A stretch of DNA of 64,000 nucleotides from Ruminococcus sp. (GCA_015066935.1 SVNK01000002.1:248001-312000); one strand, 5' to 3'. Shown: positions 1-9,306, counted from the stretch's first letter. The notes: generated from the letters alone by a model not told the origin. Translations and numbers: made by a program.

Positions 1-1393
1 GTGGGTCAATCTGCTTGGCTGCCTTGTCGCAGAGTTGGTATGATAAACCAAGCACTCTCCCGACATCACGCACAGCTGCTCTGGCTTTCATTGTGTCAAA
101 AGCGATAATTTCAGAAACATAGTCCTCACCGTATTTTCGTACAACATAGTCCTTGACACTCTGACGTCCCTCGATACAGAAATCTATATCGAAGTCAGGC
201 ATACTTACACGTTCAGGGTTAAGAAAACGCTCAAAGAGCAGGTCGTATTTTATCGGGTCGATACCGGTGATGCCGATACAGTAGGCACACAGGCTTCCTG
301 CTCCCGAACCTCTTCCGGGACCAACGGGGATGTTGTGGTCACGGGCGTATTTTATAAAGTCCCAGACAATCAGGAAGTAATCCACATATCCCATTTTCTC
401 AATTACTGAAAGCTCATATTCAAGGCGTTCACGAACTTTTTCCGAAGGCGACTGTCCATATCTGTCAATCATTCCGTTACGGCACAGATTTCTGAAATAT
501 TCTGCGTTGTCAATTACGCCGTCAATAGTGAATCTGGGAAGCTTTATGCTGCCGAACTCAAATTCAACATTGCATCGTTCCGCAATTAATGAAGTATTCT
601 TTACAGCTTCTTCGTGTCCCTTGAAAAGTTCTGCCATTTCATCTGCGGATTTAAGGTAGAATTCTTCGGTTTCAAAGCTTAGTGCGTCAGGGTCTCCGAG
701 TATTTTTCCTGTCTGAATACAGAGAAGCACGTTCTGTATTTCTGCGTCTTCTTTTTTTATATAATGACAGTCATTCGTGGCCGCAAGAGGAATCCCTGTC
801 TCTTTTGAAAGCTTGTACAGCTGCGGCAGAATTCGTATTTCATCGGAAATACCGTGATTCTGTATTTCAAGATAGTAATTGTCCGCACCGAAAATTTCAC
901 GGTATTTAAGTGCAGTTTCCTTGGCTTCGGAAAAACTGCCGTTTGTAAGCAGTCGTGGAATTTCTCCTGCAAGACATGCAGAAAGACATATAAGTCCGCC
1001 GTGATACTTTTTCAGAAGTTCAATATCAACTCTCGGCTTATGATAGAAACCTTCTATGCCTGCAAGTGACACGAGTTTTACGAGGTTTCTGTAACCTTCA
1101 TTGTTTTCGCACAACAACAGCAGATGATACGGAGTTGTATCAAGTTTCGGTTCTTTATCGAAGCGTGTTCTCGGTGCAACATAGACCTCGCATCCGATAA
1201 CAGGTTTTATACCTTGTTTTTTTGCCTCGTTCCAGAATTCAACGGCTCCGTACATATTACCGTGGTCTGTAATTGCAACAGCAGTCTGTCCGAGTTCCTT
1301 TGTACGCCGGATAAGCTCTTTAATCCGACATGCACCGTCAAGCAGACTGTATTCCGTATGCACATGGAGATTTACAAATTCATCAGCTTTCAT
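1..1393 (-). CDS. dnaE: DNA polymerase III alpha subunit, N-terminal part (runs off the window)
   Basis: Replicative DNA polymerase catalytic subunit. The frame is open from an ATG at 1393 to base 1, about 464 codons, so only the N-terminal part is present. The N-terminus has the PHP-domain signature HVHTEYSLLDG (about residues 9-19), and the catalytic-palm motif PDFDIDF lies near residue 400, which is typical of the DnaE type rather than PolC. The start overlaps the end of whiA by 11 bp, so the two are probably translationally coupled at the end of the rpe-to-dnaE operon. The C-terminal part (fingers, OB fold) lies outside the window. Confidence 0.93.
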   Translation of the reverse strand, partial: MKADEFVNLHVHTEYSLLDGACRIKELIRRTKELGQTAVAITDHGNMYGAVEFWNEAKKQGIKPVIGCEVYVAPRTRFDKEPKLDTTPYHLLLLCENNEGYRNLVKLVSLAGIEGFYHKPRVDIELLKKYHGGLICLSACLAGEIPRLLTNGSFSEAKETALKYREIFGADNYYLEIQNHGISDEIRILPQLYKLSKETGIPLAATNDCHYIKKEDAEIQNVLLCIQTGKILGDPDALSFETEEFYLKSADEMAELFKGHEEAVKNTSLIAERCNVEFEFGSIKLPRFTIDGVIDNAEYFRNLCRNGMIDRYGQSPSEKVRERLEYELSVIEKMGYVDYFLIVWDFIKYARDHNIPVGPGRGSGAGSLCAYCIGITGIDPIKYDLLFERFLNPERVSMPDFDIDFCIEGRQSVKDYVVRKYGEDYVSEIIAFDTMKARAAVRDVGRVLGLSYQLCDKAAKQIDP

Positions 1394-2300
1394 CTTTCAT
1401 GCTCCCTGCACGTAATTCGTCGGCAATCTTCGAAATTCTCTTAAAACGGTGGTTCACTCCGGAACGGCTTATCGGTTCGGAAAGACTCTCCCCTATCTCC
1501 TGCAGACTCATTTCATTGTTTTCAAGACGCAGAAGTGCAATTTCTTTAAGGTCATCAGACAGAGTATCAAGTCCGCACATGCTGTCTATAAGCTTTATAT
1601 CGTCGATCTGCTTCATAGCGGCGTTGATTACCTTATCTATATTTGCAGCGTCACAGTTTGCGATTCTGTTTGCCTTGTTCCGTACATCTTTATATATTTT
1701 CACATTCATCAGCTCGATGGTACATTGCTGTGCACCGATAAATGTAAGTGTATCTTCAATTGATTCACTGTCTTTGATATAGACGATAAACTGTCCCCGT
1801 CTTATAACCGTTCCCGACGTTACTCCGATATCGGAAAGGAGTTCCGAAAGCTCTGATGCAAGTCGGGCTTCCGGAACTGTAAACTCAAGGTGGTATTCCT
1901 TTGATGGGTCATTTACGCTTCCGCATGCAAGAAATACACCTGCTGTAAAAACTCCGAGACTATTGGTTGCAATAATCTCGGAATTTATAGTTCTTTCAGA
2001 TTCGTCCATATGATACTTCCTGAATATTTCTTCTGTAATATCCATATCGGTTATCTCATATGAATAAAGGACACTGTTGTTCTTTCGTATATTTTCATGA
2101 CATTGCAGCTCATGTCGGAATACACTTCTGAACAGCGTTGAAAAGATTTCGGAAGCCGTTCTGCTTTCACTCTGGAAGCATATCTGTTTTCGGCTCAGAG
2201 TTCTGCTGAACAGCAGCATGCCGTAAAGACACGCAAATCGTTTATCCTTATCATTTATCGAGTTGCTGATTTCTTGTCTTACATCATTGGAAAAAGAAAT
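1383..2300 (-). CDS. whiA: DNA-binding protein WhiA, probable ATT start codon
   Basis: WhiA is a conserved Gram-positive regulator of division and sporulation, with an N-terminal LAGLIDADG-like domain and a C-terminal helix-turn-helix. The C-terminus shows the HTH (SLQEIGESLSEPISRSGVNHR). The first in-frame ATG is at 2219, but homology continues upstream: ISFSNDVRQEIS matches the usual WhiA start MSFSsDVkeEl. Between an in-frame TGA at 2307-2309 and the ATG at 2219 there is no ATG, GTG or TTG. The codon at the expected initiator position is ATT (2298-2300), about 9 nt after AAGGAG. From there the protein is 305 aa, the usual family length. It lies directly after rapZ; the yvcK gene that often sits between them is absent. 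Confidence 0.9.
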   Translation of the reverse strand: MSFSNDVRQEISNSINDKDKRFACLYGMLLFSRTLSRKQICFQSESRTASEIFSTLFRSVFRHELQCHENIRKNNSVLYSYEITDMDITEEIFRKYHMDESERTINSEIIATNSLGVFTAGVFLACGSVNDPSKEYHLEFTVPEARLASELSELLSDIGVTSGTVIRRGQFIVYIKDSESIEDTLTFIGAQQCTIELMNVKIYKDVRNKANRIANCDAANIDKVINAAMKQIDDIKLIDSMCGLDTLSDDLKEIALLRLENNEMSLQEIGESLSEPISRSGVNHRFKRISKIADELRAGSMKDES

Positions 2301-2330
2301 AAAGCGTCACTCCTTCGGCAGTCCATGCCT

Positions 2331-3203
2331 TTAAAATTTCATATCATTTGTAATGTCACGGTGGTATTTCTGAACCCTGTATCCGTTTTCTGTCAGATGT
2401 TTTGCCATCAGCTCTGCAAATGTTATTGAACGGTGTTTTCCGCCTGTACATCCGAATGCTATTACAAGCTGACTCTTTCCCTCGTGAATGTACAGTGGTA
2501 TCAGGTAGTCTATGAGGTCCTTCAGCTTTGAGAACAGCTCCTTTGACTGGTCAAAGCTCATTACATAGTCCCTGACGCAGCTCTCACATCCTGTATGATT
2601 GCGAAGCTCCTCTATATAGTAAGGATTCGGCAGACATCTGACGTCGAAAACAAGGTCTGATTCGGTTGATACTCCGTATTTGAAGCCGAATGACATCACC
2701 TTGATTACAAGTGAGTCTGTAGTATTTTCAAGGAAGGTAGCTCTGATATGCTCTTTCAGCTGTGCCGACGACATATCGGAAGTTTCAATATAATAATCGG
2801 CAATTTCACGCAGCTGAGCAAGCTGAGTCCACTCGTACTTTATTGCTTCATGCATATTACCGTTGAATTTCTCGTCGAGCGGATGCTTGCGGCGTGTTTC
2901 CTTGTAGCGTTTGATGAGAACCTCGTCTCTTGCCTCAATGAACAGAACCTTAACCTCAACATCTTTATCTTCCTTAAGTTTCTGCCATGAATGAAGTATC
3001 TCCGTGAACATATCACCGCTTCGTATGTCAACCGCAACAGCTATTTTGTTCAGTTCCATTTCTGACTGACGGCATAGTTCAACGAATTTCTGAATAAGTT
3101 TCGGAGGAATATTGTCGATACAATAGTATCCTATATCCTCCATTACATCCATAACACAGGATTTGCCTGAACCGGACATTCCGGTAACTATCAAAAGCTG
3201 CAT
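2331..3203 (-). CDS. rapZ: RapZ/YvcJ family nucleotide-binding protein
   Basis: A 290-aa P-loop protein of the RapZ (YvcJ) family. In E. coli this is an RNase adapter for GlmZ decay; in Firmicutes it is a nucleotide-binding protein of less certain role linked to cell envelope and competence. Walker A GMSGSGKS is at residues 8-15. The C-terminal domain carries the conserved CTGGKHRS stretch. It lies 33 nt downstream of murB and 30 nt upstream of the proposed whiA start, fitting the common rapZ-whiA cluster. The ATG is at 3203. Confidence 0.93.
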   Translation of the reverse strand: MQLLIVTGMSGSGKSCVMDVMEDIGYYCIDNIPPKLIQKFVELCRQSEMELNKIAVAVDIRSGDMFTEILHSWQKLKEDKDVEVKVLFIEARDEVLIKRYKETRRKHPLDEKFNGNMHEAIKYEWTQLAQLREIADYYIETSDMSSAQLKEHIRATFLENTTDSLVIKVMSFGFKYGVSTESDLVFDVRCLPNPYYIEELRNHTGCESCVRDYVMSFDQSKELFSKLKDLIDYLIPLYIHEGKSQLVIAFGCTGGKHRSITFAELMAKHLTENGYRVQKYHRDITNDMKF

Positions 3204-3236
3204 AATACCCTCTCAATCCTGCAAAAAACTTGCTTT

Positions 3237-4142
3237 TTATTTCAATACAACAGGTTCAAGCTCAAGCTCATAGCCTGTTTTTTCTTTTACAATTGCTTTT
3301 ACTTTATCACACAGCTCAAGTACGTCAGAACAGGTTGCAAAACCTTTATTGATAACAAAACCGCTGTGTTTTTCACTTACCATTGCTCCTCCGCAGGTAA
3401 ATCCCTTGAGTCCGCACTGATCTATAAGAAGAGATGCATAGCTGCCCTCGGGACGTTTGAATGTACTTCCCGCACTGGGATACTCAAGTGGCTGCTTGGA
3501 GCTTCTTTTCGCCATACACTCGGTCATATGAGCTTTGATTTCGTCGGAATTACCGTCAGAAAGTTCTATCGTGACCGATGTTATAATGTAATCGGAATCT
3601 GAAAAGATGCTGTGACGATAGGAAAGATTCATTTCGTCTTTTTTAATAGTGCGGATTTCACCGTTTTCGTCGATATATTCGGCGGAAATTACGATGTCCT
3701 TCATTTCGCTGCCGTATGCTCCGGCATTCATGAAAAGAGCTCCGCCGACAGTTCCCGGAATACCGAAAAGATTCTCCATTCCGGTAAGCGACGATTGCTG
3801 TGCATTTACACATACCGATGCGAGAAGCGTTCCTGCTTTGCATCTGATAGTATTTCCGTTTATCTCAATTCCGGAAAAATCGTTTCCGAACAGGAGTATT
3901 ATGCCATCATATCCTTCATCTGAAACAATCAGGTTGCTTCCTCTGCCTATAACATCATATCTTACTGATTTTTCTTTCATGTATTTTATGAGTTTTGCGG
4001 CGGATTCAGCTGAATTGATACTTATAAGAGCACGGCATGCTCCGCCGAATCGGAAAGTTGTGTACTCTGCAAGGCAGCATTCGGGAATGATTCTGCAGCC
4101 AAGTTCATTACAGAGCTGCGAAAGTTCTTCTAAATTTATCAT
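3237..4142 (-). CDS. murB: UDP-N-acetylenolpyruvoylglucosamine reductase MurB
   Basis: Cytoplasmic FAD enzyme that reduces UDP-GlcNAc-enolpyruvate to UDP-MurNAc with NADPH in peptidoglycan precursor synthesis. The protein is 301 aa. It has the N-terminal TTFRFGG FAD-binding stretch, GIPGTVGGALFMNAGAYG (flavin contact region), and YPSAGSTFKRPEG near the C-terminus, which contains the Ser proton donor of type II MurB. It lies between hprK and rapZ in the operon, with gaps of 56 and 33 nt. Confidence 0.95.
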   Translation of the reverse strand: MINLEELSQLCNELGCRIIPECCLAEYTTFRFGGACRALISINSAESAAKLIKYMKEKSVRYDVIGRGSNLIVSDEGYDGIILLFGNDFSGIEINGNTIRCKAGTLLASVCVNAQQSSLTGMENLFGIPGTVGGALFMNAGAYGSEMKDIVISAEYIDENGEIRTIKKDEMNLSYRHSIFSDSDYIITSVTIELSDGNSDEIKAHMTECMAKRSSKQPLEYPSAGSTFKRPEGSYASLLIDQCGLKGFTCGGAMVSEKHSGFVINKGFATCSDVLELCDKVKAIVKEKTGYELELEPVVLK

Positions 4143-4198
4143 TTATTTCCTCCTGAAATATGTATTTGTTTAAACGTCTTTTCAGGCAGAATTATTTC

Positions 4199-5158
4199 TT
4201 AAAATGCGTCGTAATCACGTACAATCTCCTTTGAATCAGACTCCATACCAAGACGGTTAAGAAGTTCCTGAGCAGCATTGTATCCCATTTTTTTCTGTCT
4301 GTTGTTCATAGCGGCTACTTCAAGAATTACCGCAAGGTTACGACCGGGCTTGACAGGAATTGTCAGTGACGGAACCTTTACTCCAAGAAGCGATACGTAT
4401 TCTGTATCAACACCCATTCTGTCGTATATTTTTTCGGGATTCCACTGTTCAAGCTCAACAACAAGGTCGAGCTTCTCAGTCATTTTTACAGCACCGATAC
4501 CGAACAGGCGGCGTGCATTGATAATTCCGATACCTCTGAGTTCGAGGAAGTGACGGATGTTATCGGGGGAACTTCCGACAAGACTGATATTCGAAACTTT
4601 TCTGATTTCAACAGCATCGTCGGCAACAAGTCGATGACCTCTTTTTACAAGCTCGATAGCGGTTTCGCTCTTACCTACGCCGCTTTCACCTGTGATGAAT
4701 ACACCTTCACCGTAAATCTCAATAAGAACACCGTGTCTTGTGATTCTCGGAGCAAGGGTAAGATTAAGGAATGCAATAAGTCCGGACATGAAGTTTGATG
4801 TGCTTTCCTTGCTTCTGAGAAGTGGCACGTCAAACTCTCTGGCAAGTTCAAGCATTTCTGCAAAATATGGCAGTTCTCTTGTAATTATGAGTGCAGGTAT
4901 TCTCTGTGAGAAAAGAAGCTGTAATCGTTCACGTCTTGTTTTTTCGTCGATAGTTGAGAGGTAGGCAAACTCCATTTTGCCGATAATCTGGATACGTTCA
5001 GGGTTGAAGTACTCATAGAAGCCCATGAGCTGAAGTCCGGGTCTGTTGACATCATTTTCGTCAATCATGACCTCTGAGGCATCCTTGTGAAGATAGATTG
5101 TTTCGAGTTTGAATTCGTCGATTATTTTCTGAAGGGAAACTTTGAAGCTTTGAGCCAT
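4199..5158 (-). CDS. hprK: HPr kinase/phosphorylase
   Basis: Bifunctional enzyme that phosphorylates and dephosphorylates HPr at Ser46, the central sensor of carbon catabolite control in Firmicutes. It contains the Walker-like loop GESGVGKS, the following GHRLVADDAV, and the HprK signature LRGIGIINARRLFG. The start at 5158 (MAQSF...) is preferred to an ATG at 5170 because GGAG lies 7 nt before 5158 and only 1 nt before 5170. This gives 319 aa. In a polysaccharide degrader this gene probably couples sugar flux to expression of catabolic genes. It sits within the same operon as murB. Confidence 0.95.
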   Translation of the reverse strand: MAQSFKVSLQKIIDEFKLETIYLHKDASEVMIDENDVNRPGLQLMGFYEYFNPERIQIIGKMEFAYLSTIDEKTRRERLQLLFSQRIPALIITRELPYFAEMLELAREFDVPLLRSKESTSNFMSGLIAFLNLTLAPRITRHGVLIEIYGEGVFITGESGVGKSETAIELVKRGHRLVADDAVEIRKVSNISLVGSSPDNIRHFLELRGIGIINARRLFGIGAVKMTEKLDLVVELEQWNPEKIYDRMGVDTEYVSLLGVKVPSLTIPVKPGRNLAVILEVAAMNNRQKKMGYNAAQELLNRLGMESDSKEIVRDYDAF

Positions 5159-5201
5159 AATTTTCTCCATTCTCCGATAAATAAATCGGTTTTATTTTTG
5201 C

Positions 5202-6401
5202 TTATCCGATTACAAATGATCTGTAGCCGAATTCGCCTATTACTTCCTTTGCTTTGATAAGCTCGTCTGTTCCGACGGAGCTTCCTGATATACGAACTGC
5301 TATATTCCTGAATCCTCTCAAGTTATCGCTTACAAGCTGAAGCATTTTCTTCACCTTATCAGAAGCAGTACCGGAAAACTCATAGACAGTTTCGTTTGTA
5401 TATACGCCATAGCTGATGCTGTCGATGTTGATATTAAGTACAATTGAACTGACATTGAGCATCATCGGCTGACTGATTACATCATTCTTGCCCTTGAGGA
5501 GGTCTTCAGCAGAAACTTCTATCTGCATTGACGCACCCTTTGAGACTGCTGTGTCGTAGAATACGTTTGCCGCAGATGTCAGAGCCATGTATCTGTTTGA
5601 CGAAGAAACCTTTGAGCCGAGAATTTCAAGGTCATATGATCTGAAATCAGGATATACCATATCGGAACAGATTATCTTTTCAAATCCTGCATCGGCAGCT
5701 TCAGTGACCAGTTCCGAGATATATTTCAGTGCAATATCGGAATACGGTGAAGCCCATGGCTTACCGCCTGAATCGGCATTGTTGTCAATCCACTGTTCAT
5801 CGGTTGCCTCGGTGATATATCCGCCTGCACGATCGGTTCTCGGGAGAATATGGTCTTTGAAAGTGCTTATTATTGCAGCAGGCTTATATCCTGCGTCTTT
5901 TACGGCTTTCACTATTTCGGAAAGCGTAAGACTGCTCTGTATAGCACCTGATTGTGTTGCGTAAAATGCAGAGCTGAGGTAATATACTTCTCCACCTGAA
6001 ACCTTAAGCGGGACTTCAACATATTCTATGTTCAGATTCTGTGGAATACGGCTTAGTGCGGCATTAAGTGAATCAATACTTGTCAGGTCGAGCGTTGTTA
6101 CTGCCGCAGCACGGAAGTCTTCAACACCTATGTTCTCGGCAGGAGGGATAGTTTCACCTATGATGTCTGTTGACAATTCCGACCCCTGCTCCAGTTGTTC
6201 GGAAATTGATGTTGTTGAGGTATTATCGCCTTTTTTCTTTGAATAGTTCACAATCGGCTCTGCGATACTGTAGCCGATAAATCCTATTCCACCAATAAGA
6301 AGTACGGAAAGTCCTGCTGAAAAAGCCTTTCCCGCAGGTGATTTGCCGTAATAGTTCTTTTCTTTGGTTTTGTATATTTTCCTTCCTTTATTCTTTTTCA
6401 T
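5202..6401 (-). CDS. Membrane-anchored putative glycoside-hydrolase-like TIM-barrel protein
   Basis: A 399-aa protein with a basic N-terminus, one membrane helix at about residues 30-49 and an extracytoplasmic domain. The segment with GYKPAAIISTFKDHILP, then WIDNN...KPWASPYSD, then AGFEKIICSDMVYPDF resembles the DUF4015 family of putative glycoside hydrolases (pattern K-D...W-V-D-P-Y...G-F-D-E-I-x-x-D-x-x-R-F-P). The fit comes from remembered motifs, the match is partial, and no catalytic residues are assigned. It lies between rnfA (36 nt) and hprK, so it is co-transcribed with envelope genes. Substrate unknown. Confidence 0.5.
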   Translation of the reverse strand: MKKNKGRKIYKTKEKNYYGKSPAGKAFSAGLSVLLIGGIGFIGYSIAEPIVNYSKKKGDNTSTTSISEQLEQGSELSTDIIGETIPPAENIGVEDFRAAAVTTLDLTSIDSLNAALSRIPQNLNIEYVEVPLKVSGGEVYYLSSAFYATQSGAIQSSLTLSEIVKAVKDAGYKPAAIISTFKDHILPRTDRAGGYITEATDEQWIDNNADSGGKPWASPYSDIALKYISELVTEAADAGFEKIICSDMVYPDFRSYDLEILGSKVSSSNRYMALTSAANVFYDTAVSKGASMQIEVSAEDLLKGKNDVISQPMMLNVSSIVLNINIDSISYGVYTNETVYEFSGTASDKVKKMLQLVSDNLRGFRNIAVRISGSSVGTDELIKAKEVIGEFGYRSFVIG

Positions 6402-6437
6402 TTATATTCTCTCCTATGGGTATAGCGGCGTTTTTCT

Positions 6438-7013
6438 TTATTTCAACGCATATACCGCCATTGATATGATTCCAAGATATACAAGCATGGACGGGAATCC
6501 CCTGAATGATGCAGGAACTTTCGACGAATTAAGTCGTCTGTAGGCTGCTGTAAGTATGAATGCAGCAAGTATGAATCCCAATCCGGCATACAGTCCTTCT
6601 GCAAGATAAGAAGGCAGACTCATGAGTGAGCTGTCAGCAGAAGCTTTACTGTTTATAGTGAAAAGTGTTCCCATAACGGCACAGTTATATGCCGATAGAT
6701 GTATGTATTTTCTTAGCCTGTCAAATTTTTCTCTGCTGATAAAATAGAGCACAGAAAGAAGAACAACATATATTATTCCGATTGAAAGCGTGTAGAAAAG
6801 CAGCGTCAGCGACTCATTGTATTCCTGCGGAACAGTCCTGTCGATGAAATAAGCTGCTGCCGAACCGGTCATAGTAAAAATGGTTATTGTACAAGCTGTT
6901 AAGACAAGGTTCTTTTTGCTTTGGGCTGCAATAAAAATTGTACTGATTCCGAGTGCCTGCGTCAATATAAGGTTAGCGGCAATCAGTGCTATTAAATCGT
7001 TTATAAGATGCAT
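6438..7013 (-). CDS. rnfA: RnfA/NqrE-family membrane subunit
   Basis: A 191-aa protein with about six membrane helices, the usual length for RnfA/NqrE. The conserved NCAVMG motif after helix 3 and the hydrophobic N-terminus with ANLILTQALG are family hallmarks. In a full Rnf complex RnfA and RnfE form the membrane core that binds an iron-sulfur cluster and couples ferredoxin:NAD oxidation to Na+ or H+ export. Here it is the last of an rnfD-rnfE-rnfA run, 5 nt after rnfE, and no rnfB follows. Activity as a complete pump therefore cannot be assumed from this locus. Confidence 0.8.
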   Translation of the reverse strand: MHLINDLIALIAANLILTQALGISTIFIAAQSKKNLVLTACTITIFTMTGSAAAYFIDRTVPQEYNESLTLLFYTLSIGIIYVVLLSVLYFISREKFDRLRKYIHLSAYNCAVMGTLFTINSKASADSSLMSLPSYLAEGLYAGLGFILAAFILTAAYRRLNSSKVPASFRGFPSMLVYLGIISMAVYALK

Positions 7014-7018
7014 TGCCG

Positions 7019-7633
7019 TTACCTCTTTTCCTTTGCGTTTTCATTAACAGTGACTGAACGCAGCTTGCGGTAGAGTCCGCAGAATAATCCGAGAAAGATG
7101 AATCCACCAAAAGGTTGTGAGAAACCGCTTATGATAAGCTCTGTATCAGTAATTCGGTTGTTGATTGTTCCGAATGCGAGAAACTCCCTCACAATTCCGG
7201 TTATGAGCATTACTGCATCGAATCCGAGAATGTATGATACAAGCGACGCAAGCATCCCTGATTTCTTCATACGGAAGAATTTTGTTTCTGTCTGCACTAC
7301 AATAAGTGAATTTACTGCAAGAAGCGGATAGTATATTCCGATTCGTTCTATAGAATTGGGGTAGAATTCTACGGCGGCAAGTCTAACCGGTATATATACA
7401 AGTGATGATATAACTGCATATATGATTATCTTTGCGGCATATGGAAGCTTTTTCGGTACAAAAGATGAAATAAGTACGGAAAGAAGGGTTATTGCAGTAA
7501 AAGCGTAAACCAGAGCTTCTGCATTTTTGAGCGTATCACCGCACATTATTACCGGAGAAATTACCATAAGTGAAGATAATACGGTATTGTCTCTGAATAT
7601 TCCATCAAAGGAGGTTTTTCTGTTGACAGTCAT
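7019..7633 (-). CDS. rnfE: RnfE/NqrD-family membrane subunit
   Basis: A 204-aa polytopic protein with RnfE/NqrD features: PLLAVNSLIVVQTE (normally PLIVVNCxIlgRaEAF), then GFDAVMLITGIVREFLAFG. The Cys expected in the PLIVVNC segment reads Ser here (AVNSLIV), so one of the cysteines thought to hold the intramembrane cluster may be missing. The ATG at 7633 has AAAGGAGG about 6 nt upstream and overlaps the end of rnfD by 29 bp, suggesting tight coupling. Confidence 0.75.
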   Translation of the reverse strand: MTVNRKTSFDGIFRDNTVLSSLMVISPVIMCGDTLKNAEALVYAFTAITLLSVLISSFVPKKLPYAAKIIIYAVISSLVYIPVRLAAVEFYPNSIERIGIYYPLLAVNSLIVVQTETKFFRMKKSGMLASLVSYILGFDAVMLITGIVREFLAFGTINNRITDTELIISGFSQPFGGFIFLGLFCGLYRKLRSVTVNENAKEKR

Positions 7634-8585
7634 TTTCTGCCTCCTTTACGTTTTTATGTGGTTCAGCGTCAGCAAGCTCGATTTTCTTTTCAAGATTCTT
7701 TATGCCGAGAGCAACAGGTGTTGCAAGAACGGATATAATTACAACAGCATTTTCCTTTACAGTTGTAATCATCATAATATAACCGATAACTGCAACAATG
7801 TATCCGTAAAAAAACGCATAATACTGTTTTGTCGGAGCTATACGTTTATCCGCAATAATATATATGGATGCAAACAGTACCATATTTGTAGTCAGAGCGT
7901 ATTTTACCGAGTCAAACAGTGATACATTGAATGGTGCAAGAACCGCCATGATTGCAGTTCCGAAAATTGACCCGAAAAAGGCACCGCCTGAAATGCTTCC
8001 TCTGAATATGAGGATAAACGCCGCAACAATCAGAAGAAGTATACTTACTGCTCCACATGGACCACTGAAATTGCCAAGAAGAATTTCAAAGTCGGTATGG
8101 TCTGATTTTCCGGTGGTATTGAATACATATGACGCTGAATCGACAAGTTTATCCGCTTTGTCGAACAATCCGGATTTTGAGTGCGGCATGGGGTAACGCA
8201 GGAGCTGCTTCGTCCATGATGCGGCAATAAACACATATCCCGCAGCCGCAGGCGAAAATATCATGTTGTTTCTTCCACCGAAAACATTCTTTGCAGCAAT
8301 TACGGAAAAAAGTGCCGCAGCAGCAATGATTTTGTAATCAATTACGGCAGGTAGCATCAATGCAAGAATAAGTGCATCTGATGTACAGCTGAGGTCGTCA
8401 GCGGTAAATCGACGGTTCATAAGTCTTAATGATACAATTTCTGCTGCAAGAGACACTGCTATACATAATACGGCTGAGGCAACTGCTCGGATTCCATAGT
8501 AAAAATATGCCATAAGTTCCAGAGTCAGGAGCGTCAGCATAATGTCAAGCCAGATAAAGCGTTCCTTTTTTACTTTTTTCAGCAT
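7605..8585 (-). CDS. rnfD: RnfD/NqrB-family membrane subunit, divergent flavin site
   Basis: A 326-aa membrane protein related to RnfD/NqrB: about eight to nine helices with the conserved NMIFSPAAAGYV and LLGNFSGPCG segments. RnfD normally carries FMN on a Thr in a D-x-x-[ST]-[GS]-A-T-P motif. The equivalent stretch here reads KLVDSASYVF, so the Thr appears replaced by Ser; this is a hand alignment and uncertain. It starts 7 bp inside the end of rpe. The usual rnfC upstream and rnfG downstream are absent. Confidence 0.75.
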   Translation of the reverse strand: MLKKVKKERFIWLDIMLTLLTLELMAYFYYGIRAVASAVLCIAVSLAAEIVSLRLMNRRFTADDLSCTSDALILALMLPAVIDYKIIAAAALFSVIAAKNVFGGRNNMIFSPAAAGYVFIAASWTKQLLRYPMPHSKSGLFDKADKLVDSASYVFNTTGKSDHTDFEILLGNFSGPCGAVSILLLIVAAFILIFRGSISGGAFFGSIFGTAIMAVLAPFNVSLFDSVKYALTTNMVLFASIYIIADKRIAPTKQYYAFFYGYIVAVIGYIMMITTVKENAVVIISVLATPVALGIKNLEKKIELADAEPHKNVKEAENDCQQKNLL

Positions 8586-9238
8586 ATTCTGCCTTTCCGT
8601 AGTTTCTCGGCAGCTTTTTTCATATTATTCTCTCTGAACAGATAGCTTCCCGATACAAGTACATCTGCTCCGGCTTCAGTAACTATCGAAGCAGTTGCAT
8701 CATTTATTCCGCCGTCAACCTGTACGTGGACGTCAAGTCCGAGTTCAGTGATTTTATTGCGGATAAGTCGGATTTTTTCGACTGTTTCCTGAATAAAGCT
8801 CTGTCCGCCGAATCCGGGCTCGACAGTCATTACAAGAACCATATCTAGCAACGGCAGCAAGTCATAAACAACGTCAGCAGGAGTTGCCGGTTTTATAGCA
8901 ACAGCAGCTTTAACGCCTCTGGCTTTGATTGCATTTATTGTTTCCTTTGCGTCGCTGTCGCTTTCGATATGAAAAGAAATCAAATCGGCTCCGGCATCTG
9001 CGAAACAATCAATATATCGCATAGGATTGCATATCATCAGATGAACATCAAGCGTCATATCAGTTACTTTATTGACTGCTTCAAGAACAGGTATCCCGTA
9101 TGTGATATTGTTTACAAAGACACCATCCATGACATCAAAATGAAGCCAGTCAATATCGTTGTCTTCAAGTTTTCTTACTTCATTTTCAAGGTTAAGCATG
9201 TCTGCACTGAGTACAGATGCTGATACGATAATACTCAA
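8579..9238 (-). CDS. rpe: Ribulose-phosphate 3-epimerase
   Basis: Interconverts ribulose 5-phosphate and xylulose 5-phosphate in the pentose phosphate pathway, relevant for growth on xylan-derived pentose. The 219-aa TIM barrel has the N-terminal SASVLSADML, the metal-binding HFDVMDGVFVNN, DVHLMICNP, MTVEPGFGGQSF and the phosphate-binding VDGGIN. It is the first gene of the long minus-strand operon, about 60 nt downstream of the inferred transcription start. Confidence 0.96.
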   Translation of the reverse strand: MSIIVSASVLSADMLNLENEVRKLEDNDIDWLHFDVMDGVFVNNITYGIPVLEAVNKVTDMTLDVHLMICNPMRYIDCFADAGADLISFHIESDSDAKETINAIKARGVKAAVAIKPATPADVVYDLLPLLDMVLVMTVEPGFGGQSFIQETVEKIRLIRNKITELGLDVHVQVDGGINDATASIVTEAGADVLVSGSYLFRENNMKKAAEKLRKGRIC

Positions 9239-9306
9239 TTTATCACTTCTTCCGTTTTTGCACTGTTCAGCTTTAAACTTTTATTTATGTATTTCCATAC
9301 ACTTTT

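Noticed and set aside
1383-2219. WhiA starting at the internal ATG at 2219
   Set aside because: This would remove about 27 conserved N-terminal residues, although homology and a ribosome site continue upstream to the ATT.
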